Shown one piece after another: positions 48,538-60,340 of a stretch of DNA of 64,000 nt. The translations under genes and the position numbers were made by a program. Numbering within the stretch: position 1 is the first letter of the stretch; every line of letters begins with the position of its first letter. Origin of the DNA: Adiantum capillus-veneris (lineage: Eukaryota; Streptophyta; Polypodiopsida; Polypodiales; Pteridaceae); the NCBI GenBank assembly GCA_014529385.2, contig CM043968.1, forward strand, positions 29,545,013 to 29,609,012. The letters are read 5' to 3'. The notes below the pieces were generated by a model. The model was not told where the DNA came from and made no database searches. It worked only from the letters and a program-made list of their open reading frames with translations.

Positions 48538-48549
48538 ACATCAAAAATC

Positions 48550-49458
48550 ACAGCTATAGAGATGTCACAAAGACGCCTGTTGAGGAGTTTGATTCAACAA
48601 CAATAAATAGAAATCTCACCATGGTTGTAAAGCAAAACACACCTTTGGATGTGTAGAGCTTTAGAATGTGGAAGTTTAGCCAAAGAAAATTGTATTCTAG
48701 AAAGACTAGAGTAGGACAAAGAGTACATCCTAGCACCATTTCTTGAGGATTTATTTGAGCCGTTTGGAACCAAATCTTGGCTACTCTAGATGTGTACATA
48801 AATAAGATAACATGCACAAAGTTTTGTGATGAGGAAGGTCATGAAATAGTTCCCTATTTTATGATCAAAGTGTTGAAGGAAGCTAATAAAAATTGTCAAT
48901 ATGAAAGCAAAAAAGGTGAAACAAACAACTATATAATGAATCATGATGCAAAATCACAAACAAAGGAAGAAAATCAACCACAAGAATACATCATTTCATT
49001 GACATACCTGAAGAATCAATAATAGTTGTTTCAAAGAAGCCAACTTTAGAAAATGAACCATTGAAAGCAAATAGAAAAATAGTGTTTCCAACTTCCATAT
49101 CAGATGTTCAACAAACTCAAGATCAAAAGAAGAACAAGGATAAGGCAAAATTTTAATTGTCTTCTACAGTGATTAAATTCAGGTTATGTGGAGAAATATG
49201 ACTCAAATTACATGTTAAGCTATGATAGATCCTTATGCTACAAAGAATCTAATGTCTTATGGCACTTGGATAATGATGGGAAAGCCACCAATCAAAGAGC
49301 TAGAAGAAATAGTGTATACAAGTTTTACAATGCCAATTCCCAGCTTTGCTATTGTAGAAGCCATACTTAACTTGAGTATTGAGGAGTTTAAGAATACTTT
49401 CTACATAATCAACTCCCATCATGTCAATGAGAGTAGTACTAACAAAAAACAGGATTAA
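48550..49458 (+). pseudogene. Continuation of gypsy polyprotein, unclassified
   Basis: After the protease the plus strand reads SYRDVTKTPVEEFDSTTINR in short frames, then 48777-49022 (TLDVYINKITCTKFCDEEGH) and 49222-49458 (MIDPYATKNLMSYGTWIMMG, LEEIVYTSFTMPIPSFAIVE). These appear to be one original polyprotein region downstream of the protease, broken by stops. I do not recognise a domain. Confidence 0.35.
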
Positions 49459-49673
49459 CATATTCTTTCGAGAACAACAAAAAGATTTAACAACAACAAC
49501 AAAAATACTCCCATAAGCATCTTAAATCCATGGAAAAATAGAAACAATCAACCATAGTAGAACAAGGTAAAGCTAAAGCAAACACTAAAGCATATCAACT
49601 TTGCAAGTTAGCTTTACCTTCAATGAGTCTCCATCAAACTTCCTACACAACCTCTACATCAAAAGCCAAATGA

Positions 49674-50400
49674 TTGACAATGCAATGGAAACCCAAGAAT
49701 AAAGTTTTGTCAACCAAAGTTTTCATCATAAAAAAGCCTCCAAAAAAGGCAAAACAAATCAACCAAGTGATAGTATCTAAAGATCACATCAAATTCAAAG
49801 ATCTAGTTTGGATACAACAATCAAAAGTTCAATATCAAGAACCAAAGATAATATGGTGGGTAGCATCAAATGAGTCAATCACTTCTCAAGGCTACTTTCA
49901 AAGAAACAATAATGTTTGGGCCAAAAAGCCTAAGTTAGTACCCTAGACCTACTCAACTCAATACAAATGTTCTACAAAGAGAGCACCAAGCTCTCAACGG
50001 AAGGCAGACACTTGAATCAGGAGAAAGAACAACCACAAAAGGCAAAAGTTCAAAGAAACAAAAAATGAGACAAGTATGGGTACCAAATTCGGACTTCTAT
50101 TGAGCTACCCAATAAAGACATGTGAAGAAAAAAATTATTCCAACCAAGCTACTCAAAGCACAAGGATTTTATGAAGGTAAATCTCATATATGGTTACCAA
50201 AAATAGTACAACCAAGAGCCAACCAAAGCCAATCACAATCAAGGGTGATACAATCTTCGGATATATATCTCATCCTATACTATAGAAGCAAGGCTTTTAC
50301 AACGGCAATAATCACATATGGATACCAAAGCCTAGTGTCCATCAAGTCATAGAGAAAAAGGGGAAAATGTAAAAGATGTTCACACAGAGACCAAAAACAA
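49674..50400 (+). repeat. Degenerate peptide-repeat region (QG(F/Y)-x-HIW-x-PK)
   Basis: Across shifting frames a similar peptide pattern recurs: QGYFQRNNNVWAKKPK (about 49886), MRQVWVPNSDFY (about 50065), QGFYEGKSHIWLPK (about 50160) and QGFYNGNNHIWIPKP (about 50290). The DNA spacing is irregular, so this is an old tandem duplication rather than a recent array. Function unknown; it may belong to the polyprotein. Confidence 0.45.
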
Positions 50401-50699
50401 GGTGGGTTTCAGAATTTCTATTGGAAATTCAATCACAGAGAATCTACAAACATCTAGAACCACTTCTCATGGAAGATAAAGCAAAGGCTCCATCAGTCCC
50501 TACTACAATCACAGAATCTATTTCACAAAGAAGTATCAACATACGACGAGCAAATCAAGAGGAGAAAAAGTATGCCAACTTGCTGGAAAAAATGGTGGCA
50601 TCCAAAGATCAAAACAAGGAAATAGGCCTAAATCTCAAGAAACTATGGAAATGGGTTTTGGGGCCTTAAATAGATACATCCAAGTCGCCATTAAAAATA

Positions 50700-53170
50700 C
50701 ATGGCATAAGAGTCCAAGTTGGGAAGCTAAGCCACTAAATGTTTTTGTTGCCACTTTTGGTAGTGAAGATAGCTATTGATTTTTTCTTGCCTTTTTGGGA
50801 ACTGAGTCTCTTTGAGTTGTTGACTTTATGATGGATCTTGCCCTTGAGTTCTACTGCAATGCAATTTCTTTACGATATTTCATCAACTTTGAAGCACTAT
50901 GTGAGCTCCATATGATTATTTTTGATAGCTCTCTTGGTGAGTTTTTCATTGCTTGTTAGTTGTTTTTGTATGCCATTCTTTGACTTGCCATTGTTTAATG
51001 GAGCTTTGTTGTTGTCTTTGAGGATACGAGTTTCTCTTGACAAGCATAATTGAGACCTATAATTGTTTCTCTAGTTCTTTCACGATTGGTATGGGTAGCA
51101 ATTTCATTATTTCTAGTAATTGATGCAGCAAGAATATATGCAAGAGGATAGTGATGAGTGTTTCTAAATAAGGGTCTAAAACTTGGATGACCAAATGGAA
51201 AAAAACCCGATAGGAAAAAATACCTTTGGTATACGCTCTTATTACAACTGAACAATTAGGATTTAAGTACCTGTCCATGCAAGGTGAGTGCTTGGGAGAA
51301 ACAAAGGAATAGTGCCTAATACAAGTGTTACTTATGGGATGCTCTATATGCATACAAGAAATTTTTCAAACAAAAACATGCAGTGTGAAAGATGGAGTTG
51401 ATGGGTGTTTCAAGAAATAAATATAGCACATGTAGAATGCACAACAAAATGCGAAATTGCCTCAACAATAGAAGCCCAACTCACGTATCAACCAAAACAC
51501 AACAAATATAAATCACTCAAGGAAGAGGGGAGTGTCATCAACTACAAAGCAATTTGTCATAATAACTAATATCTAATTCTCCTAAATGATTTTCTCATGT
51601 TAAACTGATCATTTAATATGGGGAAGTGCCAGGGGAGAAAAAGCTAGAATATTGGTTAAGCTGACAGACCGACCACAATAGGGATCCAAAGGAGGGAAAC
51701 TAGGGATCCAAAGGACGGGGCCATCTGCAAAAGAGCAATGTGCAGCAATGGGCTTAAAAGACCCTAAGGTTCAGCCCATTAAGACTTCCAAAATGCTAAG
51801 GTTCCAAAATTCAAAGGTTGTGTCCAAAGGTCAAACCTTAAGAAAATTGGATGCTTTGTGTGTGTGCAAAAAGTCTTCATTAAGTACTACATAGGAGGGG
51901 GCGAGCCCTGGAAGTAGGGGATGAGAGATAAACACACACACTCACAAGCTTCCTTTACAGAAAGGGAAAGAGGGACACATATCATCTCCCTAGCCCAGAT
52001 GCCCACAAGGTGTACTCAAATCCTATTAGATGGCCTTGGAGGTGGACAAATGAGAATTAGGCTAGAGTAAATCTAGTTTAATTAATTTAAAAACACTTAA
52101 TAAAAGAACCAATAAGAATTAAGCTCTCTAGAGGACTATTGGACAGTCTCTCAAGGGGTCCAATGAGCATTCAACAGCCCAATGGCTTGCCTGATTCGTA
52201 TTGGCCAGGAGGCAAAGGGGTCCAATGAGATTTTAGTTGCATTAATTAATTACCTAAAGGTCTAAAAAAAAACGCAACATTTAATCATTACACACATCAT
52301 TTATGCAATCAAAACATTGAATTAACCATGAAAATTAAACACTTTTTTGGCACACACACACTAAAAAATTGGCAATTTTTACCAATCTTTAGGTGCTCAC
52401 ACAAAAGGGTTAAACTTGTTGGATTTGCAATGTGACTTCACAAATCATTAGTTGGGCATGAGCACAACACAAATCAATCATCACAATTGAAAAATCATAA
52501 CGCACACATTGATTTCTAGGTGCTCAAACATGGGCAAAATAGTGCACACACACTTAAAATTAGCATACACACACTCAATTAGAATGCACACACACTTGAT
52601 TTTAGTGCACACACACTTGAAATTGACCATCCAAGCATGCAATTAACTCAATTAGGCACCCAATTAGCAATCCACAATCATCAATTAGCAATTGAAACTT
52701 GTCAAATTCATGCGCCACTAATTCTTAAAAATTTCGGCATTACGACTGCGTGAAAATGAATAATCGCAAAATTTCCAATCCATAACATCAACATTGCATT
52801 GCATCAACATTACATTGCATCGTGGTGGGATTTCTACACAATTATACACATCCTAAGATTCTAGGGAGGTTGAGAATACCACCTTAATTACCTTTCCATT
52901 GAAGATCAATTGAATGGTCGAATGCTCCAGTCCTTCATAGCAAATTAGTAAGTTAGCAAAAATTAGTCAAATTAGTAAGGGGTTAGTGTGAAATTAGAGT
53001 GTGTAAACACACAATTGGCAAGATATGATAACACATGAGGGAATTATGAACACAATGCTTCATGCACACACATTCAAAATCCACAAAACAATAAACACAC
53101 AAGTGAAATTAGTAGGAAATTAGTGAGGGAACGCATTCGATTATGCCACAATCACACTAGCGTAGGCCAT
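50700..53170. other. AT-rich non-coding stretch
   Basis: No gene recognised. A CACACACTT-rich zone lies at about 52540-52625, with the word CACACACACTTGA in several copies. The segment before the primer site at 53173 may be the internal leader of a truncated minus-strand LTR element. Confidence 0.5.
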
Positions 53171-53172
53171 CT

Positions 53173-53190
53173 TCCCCGGAAACGGCACCA
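53173..53190 (-). other. Primer-binding site of a second LTR element
   Basis: Minus strand TGGTGCCGTTTCCGGGGA, a primer-site form common in plant Ty3/gypsy elements, followed after two bases by TGTTGGGAGTCCC on the plus strand (53193), i.e. the 3' end ...CCCAACA of a 5' LTR in minus sense. The second LTR was not found, so this is a partial element. Confidence 0.55.
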
Positions 53191-53192
53191 AA

Positions 53193-54120
53193 TGTTGGGA
53201 GTCCCATCGATGCATTAGCTCCAATGACCAAAAAAACTGTCAATACGGAGGGATGAGCTACTCGGCTAGGACATGGAAACACTCACACGGTTAGTGAGCT
53301 AATCGTGGCAACACAAATGGTTAACTCTATGAGGTGAGCTTCTCGGCCTATGGAGGAGCTAAGCCACAATGAAGGGCAATCTCCATATCCACTTCTCTTC
53401 ACCTCTAATCACACACACTACGATTGCAAGACACACACAAAACTAATCCTATCATGCAACACACTAATCGCAAGCACACACACAAAACTAATCCTATCAT
53501 GCAACACACTGATCGCAAGCACACACACATAGATCTATTGAGCACCACACTCCAATCAAACCTACATACACACACAAGCAAAAGAGGGCAATCACACAAG
53601 ATTAGATAAGGATTAACCACTAATTACTTAAGATCTAGCTAATCTAAGCATCATAGGCAATCATAAGAAGCATGAGAGAGGCACAGTGAAAGAGAATGAA
53701 TCATTGATAAGTGTTAATCAAGTCTCATGAGCAAGGAGAAGCTCAAGGACTCCATAGCTACACACCTCAAGATATCTCACCAAAGAGTGCTCTCAACAAA
53801 TGAGCTTGAGAACCCTAATTTCATTTACACACTGCCTTATGTACCTAGGGTAAAAATATGTAATGTCCGGGCACCCAAGTCCTTTAGAGCTCCACCACTT
53901 ACTGTATCTGCAACATAGGTACAATAACTGACCTATTCTTTACGGCTTGGAACTCCCATTGAGCCCGTAACAAATTAAAATATTACAATGGCTTAAAATA
54001 AATCGAGAATTTACAATACGTGACCATTTTGGAAAAACGTGGAAAATGTGTAATTCCAATCTTTACTGCTTCTTCCTATTGATCTTTAATGTGCATCTGT
54101 AAGGCTTCAGTCTTTAGCAG
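53193..54120 (-). repeat. Putative LTR of truncated minus-strand element
   Basis: Starts TGTTGGGAGTCCCATCGATG next to the primer site. Its far end cannot be fixed because no second copy exists in the window. It contains a 45-base tandem repeat at 53431-53520. Confidence 0.35.
53431..53525. repeat. 45-bp tandem repeat, two copies
   Basis: AACTAATCCTATCATGCAAC followed by ACACTAATCGCAAGCACACA occurs at 53441 and again at 53486, an exact 45-base period with one visible substitution (A/G in CTRATCG). 45 is a multiple of three, hence the repeated peptide in the translation. Confidence 0.9.
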
Positions 54121-54162
54121 CTTTTGTTAACTAACGTTGACTTAGTTAACAAACCGCCTAAT

Positions 54163-55456
54163 GGAGAAAATATTTAGACCTTATCGCAAGATCACCGGAG
54201 TGTTCTTTGACAACATTATCATCTACTCAAAATATTTGGAGGAGCATAAAAGATAGCCACAAATTTTTGGATTAGTGCCTCCAATTTTTCCATATTTTTA
54301 TATGGAGCACCAGCATGCCGGGTAAGGTGAATGCAATTCTAAATAGTGTATTCAAAGAGCATAAGTCAAGGCTGGTAGGTTTTTTTGCATAGTTCCATTG
54401 CACTGGCCCGAAATGGAAGATTAGGAATAAGCCTGTGTTCTTCAAGAATTTAAAGCTCTTTTGGAAGAACAACCCGGATTTGGGACCTAGAAACACTATT
54501 ATCATTGATGACAGTACATACAAAGTATGCCATAATGATGAAGGAACTTGGCTTATTAGTCCCAAGTTAGAGCACCAGGTTGTTGCATAGCGACAATAGT
54601 TTTTAGGATGCACTTTTACTAACTGACCTTTCTTTTGGATGCAGTCAAAGGATCGTGCTAACTATCCAGGTAGTTTTTCAAGCTATGAGGGAGAATAAAC
54701 TTTTCATTAACCAAAAGAAGAGTGAGTTTTTCCTCCAAGAGATTCAATACTTAGGTCATATTATCTCTCAAGCTAGAATCTGTATGGATCCATCCAAGCT
54801 TGAGGTAATAAAAGGATGGCATAATCCAAGGAATCTACATGAGCTACAAAGATTTATTGATATGTGTGCATACTATAGAAGATTCATAGCTAAATTCTCA
54901 CAAATAGCAAGACCACTACATGACTTTGTTGACCAAGAAAAATTTTAAGTACATATGGATTGCTAAAGAGAAAAATGCTTTTGAGAAGCTTAAAGAAAAG
55001 TTTACCTCTCAACCCGTACTTACACTACCGGATCTCTCAAAACCATTTGAGGTCAAATGTGATGCTTGTGGAGATTGCCTTGGAGTAGTTTTGCTTCAAG
55101 AAGGGCATGCCATAGCATATGAGAGTTAAAGACTCAATCCCGAAGAGCAAGTATTGGGCATCTACAAAAAGGATCTACTAGCTATCCTACATGCCCTCAA
55201 CACATGGAAGGACTATCTATTGGGGACTCCATTCATCCTATGAACGGATCATCAAAGTCTAAAGTACTTCATGATGCAAACCAAGCTTTTCGACAAACAG
55301 ATGAGGTGGGAAAATTTTATTTTTCAATTCAATTTTCATATTGCTCATATTGCTGGTAATCATAATCAAGTGGTTGATGCACTATCACCACAATCGAGGG
55401 CAAATGTGGTGTCTATAGCAACTCACAATGATCTATCTTCCATGATAGATGAGTAA
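54163..55456 (+). pseudogene. Gypsy RT tail and RNase H, with inserted foreign piece
   Basis: At 54163 the plus strand reads MEKIFRPYRKITGVFFDNII-IYSKYLEEHKR, the RT catalytic box in which the family's DD is DN. The next RT segment resumes at about 54664 with VFQAMRENKLFINQKKSEFF, LGHIIS and YYRRFIAKFSQIARPL. RNase H follows: FEVKCDACGDCLGVVL, then AYES, TDHQSLKYFM (with a stop just before it) and HIAHIAGNHNQVVDALS. The order is normal for Ty3/gypsy. Between 54253 and about 54660 an unrelated phosphatase-like fragment is inserted. Integrase was not found. Catalytic change and stops make it dead. Confidence 0.78.
54264..54590 (+). pseudogene. FCP1/NIF-type phosphatase fragment inside gypsy RT
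   Basis: In one plus frame the sequence reads FLD(stop)CLQFFHIFIWSTSM, then VNAILNSVFKEHKSRLVGFF, a stop, FHCTGPKWKIRNKPVFF, KNLKLFWKNNPDLG and PRNTIIIDDSTYKVCHNDEG. This is the pattern of the C-terminal half of plant FCP1-like (NLI-interacting factor) phosphatases: 'FLe.C...F.v.iWSS', 'C..tg', 'kplfkkL..lW', 'NTlliDDspyK..N'. The N-terminal catalytic DxDxT half is absent. Two in-frame stops show decay. It looks like a captured or inserted piece of a host gene, since it splits RT between 'LEEHKR' and the next strand. Confidence 0.6.
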
Positions 55457-55747
55457 AGACCATATTAGGTATTTTGGTAAAAATCTCACATTATGGGAAT
55501 CTCGAAATCGACTGAATTCATGTAATTTGGGAATTTTCCACTTAAAGTGAGAAAAATTGAGGTGTGTGGCTAGTAAATAAAGTGAAAATCTCATAGGATT
55601 GTGGTGTTGATAAACACCAAAAGTCAAGAGGATGTACAACACATGGATTTGAATAATAACTATAAATTACATAAAACAAAGGAAGATACAAAAAAGATTT
55701 TGTTTACAAATTGACTAGTATAGTCACAATAGAAGCTCCACATAATT
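55457..55747. other. Spacer between gypsy remnant and transposase-like gene
   Basis: About 290 bases, AT-rich, no repeat of the GGACAAGTGGTGG type seen on this side. Confidence 0.6.
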
Positions 55748-58700
55748 CTACTCCACATTTGATACCATATCTGAACTTTGATCCAAGTGTGGCTGATGTG
55801 CACGAGTGAGGCCTTCTTTGGCTTTTAGAGCATGTCTTTCTGGAATCTTTATTCTAGAAAATGGTCCTTCTTTGTTGGGTCTCCAGGACCAAACAATTGC
55901 ATCTATAGTTTCCCACACTTGTGGGTCCTTATAGTTGACAGCCCAATAACCCTTCCAACAATTACTGTAAGCTTGAGTATCTGTCATCCCACTTTTTCTC
56001 GCGCAAGGTGCCCAATATTGAATCAAGAGTTTTCTGTAGTTTGGTGATGTAGGCTCATTATCAATGTCAGATAAAGCCATTGCAAGCCACACTGGATAGA
56101 TTTCTGTGTCACTCGGAACAAGCATAAGAAAGTCACCTTGGTGCACATCAGACATAGGGTCAAACTCTTCCCTTGGCCTATCTCGTTGAGGCCCACAAAA
56201 ATGATCGTTCAACTCTTCAAGGCCTAGGAATCTTTCTGCTCCTTGTTGCAAATTCATTGTAGTGCTTTGTAGGTGAGAATATTCTTGAATTTTTGGCCAA
56301 AACATTTCATACAAGACTCCCTCTGATATGATTGCTTTTCCAATCTCTTCAATTACCTTACTCCAATAATCTATCACGGGTCTATAATATCGCGGAATAC
56401 TTGAACCATTCCCTAAATTTTTCCAAAATTTTATATAGTTCTTTAGCCCCAAAATGACTTCTTCGTGGGCCTTGACATACTCCGCCATTTGTACTAGAGG
56501 TGGATCTCCATGTGGTAACATTGGCTTGCCTTCTGTGTCTGTTTTCCAAAGGCGAATACTTCCACTCCAACTTGATACACCTACATGTGCCTTATATTGC
56601 ATCATTGGTGTCTCATCCTGCATAAAGAACCTGAACTGAAGCGGTTTGGAATGTCCAACAAGTATGTCTTGTCCATCACAAAGATAGCCATCACAATATT
56701 GCTTGAAATCGGGGATCTTTGTGAGAAAAAATGGAGCTGGAGATGAAGATGAGCTGTTTCGTAATGTATCCATCAAATGTGGCAAAGTATAGGTTTGTGT
56801 AACTCTCAACTTCTCTGAAAACCTACTAAACATGGCGTCTATGTCCTCATGTGTATGCCCAACCATTAAAAATCCCAGCTGGATGGTTTTGAAAACACCC
56901 CTTGCAACAAGCATTGACAAATAGGCAAATAAGTATCGATTTTTGTTTTCCCCTGCACAATTATCCAATTGTAGCAACAAGTTCTCTGGCAATCTGCGAA
57001 ATGTTGACCCCAATTCCTCTTCTGCAATTTCCGACGACTGCACAATGGGCTCTTTTCCATCACTCAAGTTATGGTAGTCCAAAGCATCCCTTGAGTTCAA
57101 AGCATGTAGTAGTGAAATATTGCTCCTTGGAAGTCCATTTGTTACTAGATCACCAAGAGGATGCTTATCTATCCTCTCGAGGTTATGTAAACAATTAGCA
57201 ATTGAGCCAATTGTAAGATTTGGATCAGCTGGCCACAAACCATTCAAGACAAAGTGTCCGTAATGACCTTCTCCATGTCCATCAGTGATCATGCCAATCA
57301 ATGCCACCTGCAGATTATATCCTGAATCCACACCCTTGGGAACAATGCGTAATCTAGGAATGGCAGTCTTCTTTTGATCCATCTTATCATGGATTATGCA
57401 TACATATTTTTGTGGTTGAGTTTCTGAATACGTGCGCCATGCATAATATAGGCTTCTGCAACTCTTTTGTTGTGCCATGTGAACTTCTCTCTCCCTCAAG
57501 AGAAGAGCTCTCTCTTCAAGAGAAGGTTTAGCTTCTAACCTTGCCTTGATTGAGCTACAAATATTGCACTTAGAGAACTCACTCGTCTCTGTTAAAGTGA
57601 CATGTGGGTACTCTTTGTTCCAAATTCTACCAAAAGAAGATTGGGATAGCTTCTTCTCATAGCCCATTTGGTCAAGTGTCGTGTTGATTTCACATAAAAT
57701 ATCCACTTGTTTGTATGTTGATGGAATCACCAATTGAGTCTCTCTTGAGCCATCTAGCAGTGTTCTACTTCTATGTGGCATCTTCTCAGAGTTGTTTTTC
57801 ACAAACTCATTTAGTAGTGCTCTTGCTAAACTAGTATGTTGAAGTCCCCTTCTCAATGTACATGTGTTCCCATGTACATATTGGCGCACACCATTTTCAA
57901 AGTTCTCCTTGTATCGATAAAATGATGTCTTTGGTATTCCATGTAGCTCATACCATGCTCTACAACAAACAATAGAGCCATTTAGCCTGAATTGGTATCG
58001 TGACTTCTCATCTTTCTGATAACATATAGAAAGAACATCATAAACATAATTAGTGCGTGATTTTTGAGACTCTCCCCAAAATTATTGTCGTAACCTTGTC
58101 ACCATATCACGATCTGCAAATTGGCAGCATTTTTGTGCACAACAATCAATGCATGATACCCTTTGAATTGATTTGTTTGAAAGGTAAAAAGTCGAAGCTG
58201 GTGCTGCTTTTGATTTTTGAGTCCTGTTCATGAAAGTGTATCGTCTCTTCCTTGACAACTGGACAACATTACTCCCATCAGGTTTTTTTCCAACATTGTC
58301 ATCATTGGATACATCCTCATATGTAGCATGCATGCCATCAACAGGAACAAAGCGTTGTAATGGGCTCCCATTCAACATTGTTGTCTGCTTGATGGGCCAC
58401 TTTAGCAAAGTGATGCTACCCACTTCAACCACATCATCAATGCTTGCATTTTCTCTTTCAATACCCACACCCACACAATCAGGACCAAGTTCCTGAAAGT
58501 TGACATAATCATGTGGAAATACATATAAGATGGTCCCTTCATTCATGGTTTGCATCATTGTGTCATCTTTTAAAAGGACCCTCTGATTTCTCCAAGACTC
58601 TCGAATCATTGCTTCAAATTCTGGGCTTGTCATAGGTATTGCATCTGTAACTAGAGGATCAGAATGATCATGTTCTTCATCACCATTGTAGCTTTTGTGT

Positions 58701-58975
58701 GGATCAATTAAGTTCCCATTTAATACAAAAGATTGCAAAAGAAGCTTTGACCATCGAACAACACTCCATAATGAGCCTTGGAGAGATGAAGTATCCATTG
58801 TAGGAAAAGGTAGGACCACATCCTTCAAGCATTCCTCCACTAGTATGGAGACATTTCCCAGCCCTATCTTTGTACCACCACAAGTGGAATCTGGATCTGT
58901 TCTACACACACAACCAATACCAATGATTTCATTGTCAAGTATCAGATGTACTTTCTCCCCAGATTCGAAGTCCAT
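55748..58975 (-). pseudogene. DUF7869-type transposase-like protein, one in-frame stop
   Basis: A single minus-strand frame of 1,076 codons is interrupted only by TAA at 58082-58084. The first 297 codons contain a domain reading GIGCVCRTDPDSTCGGTKIG and ILVEECLKDVVLPFPTMDTS (DUF8039-like, tentative), a basic region and a Cys cluster CIDCCAQKCC. After the stop it continues FWGESQKSRTNYVYDVLSIC, IVCCRAWYELHGIPKTSFYR, IHDKMDQKKTAIPRL, LLLQLDNCAGENKNRYLF and LGFLMVGHTHEDIDAMFSRF: the DUF7869 pattern 'DNC.G.NKN ... FL.VGHT...D..F'. Three conserved Asp positions suggest an RNase H-like, DDE-type nuclease (inference). The start ATG follows TTACAG, so an upstream exon is possible. A Trp-rich C-terminus ends at 55748. 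Confidence 0.75.
58082..58084 (-). other. Lone premature TAA in the DUF7869-type frame
   Basis: Sense is continuous on both sides: ...MVTRLRQ, stop, FWGESQK..., and both flanking frames are in register (58975 - 57889 = 1086). It falls just after the Cys cluster, in a place where the family is normally continuous. Confidence 0.85.
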
Positions 58976-59059
58976 CCTGTAAGTAAAAAGATTACATTGT
59001 TAAATCCATAGTTATAGAAAAATACTCTTCAAACAAAAAATCATGCTACAACATGAAAA

Positions 59060-60340
59060 AGGTTTGCATAGGTTGGACAAGTGGTGAACCTTGAGACCAA
59101 ATCCTCCTTGCTATATTAATGGAAGCAAGGTTGGACAAGTGGTGGACCTTGAAACCAAAGCCTCTTTGCTATATGAGAGCATAGGTTGGACAAGTGGTGG
59201 ACCTAGTTGTAATACCCACTGCCACCTATCAACTACTATAGGACTATGCTTTCCAATGTCCAAGTATCCCTTGAGTCTTTCAAGGTTGAACACATGGTGG
59301 ACCTTGAAACGAAAATCCCCTTTCTATATTAGAAAGGTTGAACACATGGTGGACCTTGAAACGAAAATCCCCTTTCTTTATTAGAGCATAGCTTGGACAA
59401 GTGGTGGACCTAGTTATAATGCCCAATATCCAAGGTGAAACACCTTAGGACCTTGCTACCTTGCTTGCCAATGTTAACATAGCCCCTCATTTCTTTAATG
59501 GAAGCAAGGTTGGACAAGTGGTGGACCTTGAAAGCAAAGCCTCTTTGCTATATGAGAGCATAGGTTGGACCTAGTTGTAATACCCACTGCCACCTATCAA
59601 CTACTATAGGACTATGCTTTCCAATGTCCAAGTATCCCTTGAGTCTTGCAAGGTTGAACACGTGGTGGACCTTGAAACCAAAATCCCCTTTCTATATCAG
59701 AGAATAGCTTGGACAAGTGGTGGACCTAGTTATAATGCCCCTCCTTTCTTTAATGGAAGAAAGGTTGGAAAAGTGGTGAATCTTGAAACCCAAACCCTTT
59801 GGCTATATATAGAGGATAGCTTGGACAAGTGGTGGGCTTAGTTGTAGTATCCAATGTCCAAGGTCCAAGGTGAACTATGTAAAGACCTTACTTCCAAAAA
59901 CAAAGTCGTACAAGTGGTTCTCCTTGAAACCAAAACCTCCTTAGTGTATTAGAACATAGCTTGGAGAAGTGGTGGACTTAGTTGTAATGGTGAATGTCCA
60001 AAGCAAACTATTATAGGACCTTGCTTCCCAAATCAAGTTTGGAAAAGTGGTGGATCTTGAAACCAAAACCCCCTTACTCTATTAGAGCATAGCTTAGATA
60101 AGTGGTGGACCTAGCTGCCATGGAAAATGTTCAATCTGAATTGCTACAGGACCTTGCTATTAAATGTCTAAGTAGAGCTAGCTTCTTTAATGGAATCAAG
60201 GTTGGGAAAGTGGTGCATCTTGAAACCAAAAGCCCTTTATTGTATTAGAGCATAGCTTGGACAAGTGAGGGACCTAGTTTTAATGTGTGATGTCCAAAGA
60301 AAAGTATTACAAGACCTTGCTTTCCAATATTTGAATTGGT
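59060..60340 (+). repeat. Array of dispersed GGACAAGTGGTGGACC motifs, block 1
   Basis: The motif (A)GGTTGGACAAGTGGTGGACC or AGCTTGGACAAGTGGTGGACC, followed by TTG or TAG, occurs at about 59071, 59130, 59186, 59393, 59510, 59709 and 59819, with many diverged forms (such as GGTTGAACACATGGTGGACC at 59289 and 59337). Spacers are 50-200 bases and include CTTGAAACCAAAA-CCC and TATATTAGAGCATAG. A larger unit is duplicated with a period near 379 (59116 against 59495). All motif copies have the same orientation. The block starts only 85 bases upstream of the transposase-like gene. Confidence 0.9.

Larger units (their letters stand above)
47016..55456 (+). mobile_element. Decayed Ty3/gypsy-type element, interrupted
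   Basis: In plus-strand order: Gag (47016-47777), aspartic protease (about 48190-48500), unclassified frames (48550-50670), then RT tail and RNase H (54163-55456). Between 50.7 and 54.1 kb the sequence is non-coding and contains a separate LTR-like start on the minus strand, so the element was probably split. No LTRs of the element itself could be assigned; limits are those of the coding remnants. Confidence 0.65.

Noticed and set aside
54264..54590. Working phosphatase gene
   Set aside because: Only the C-terminal half of the domain is present, without the DxDxT catalytic motif, and two in-frame stops occur.
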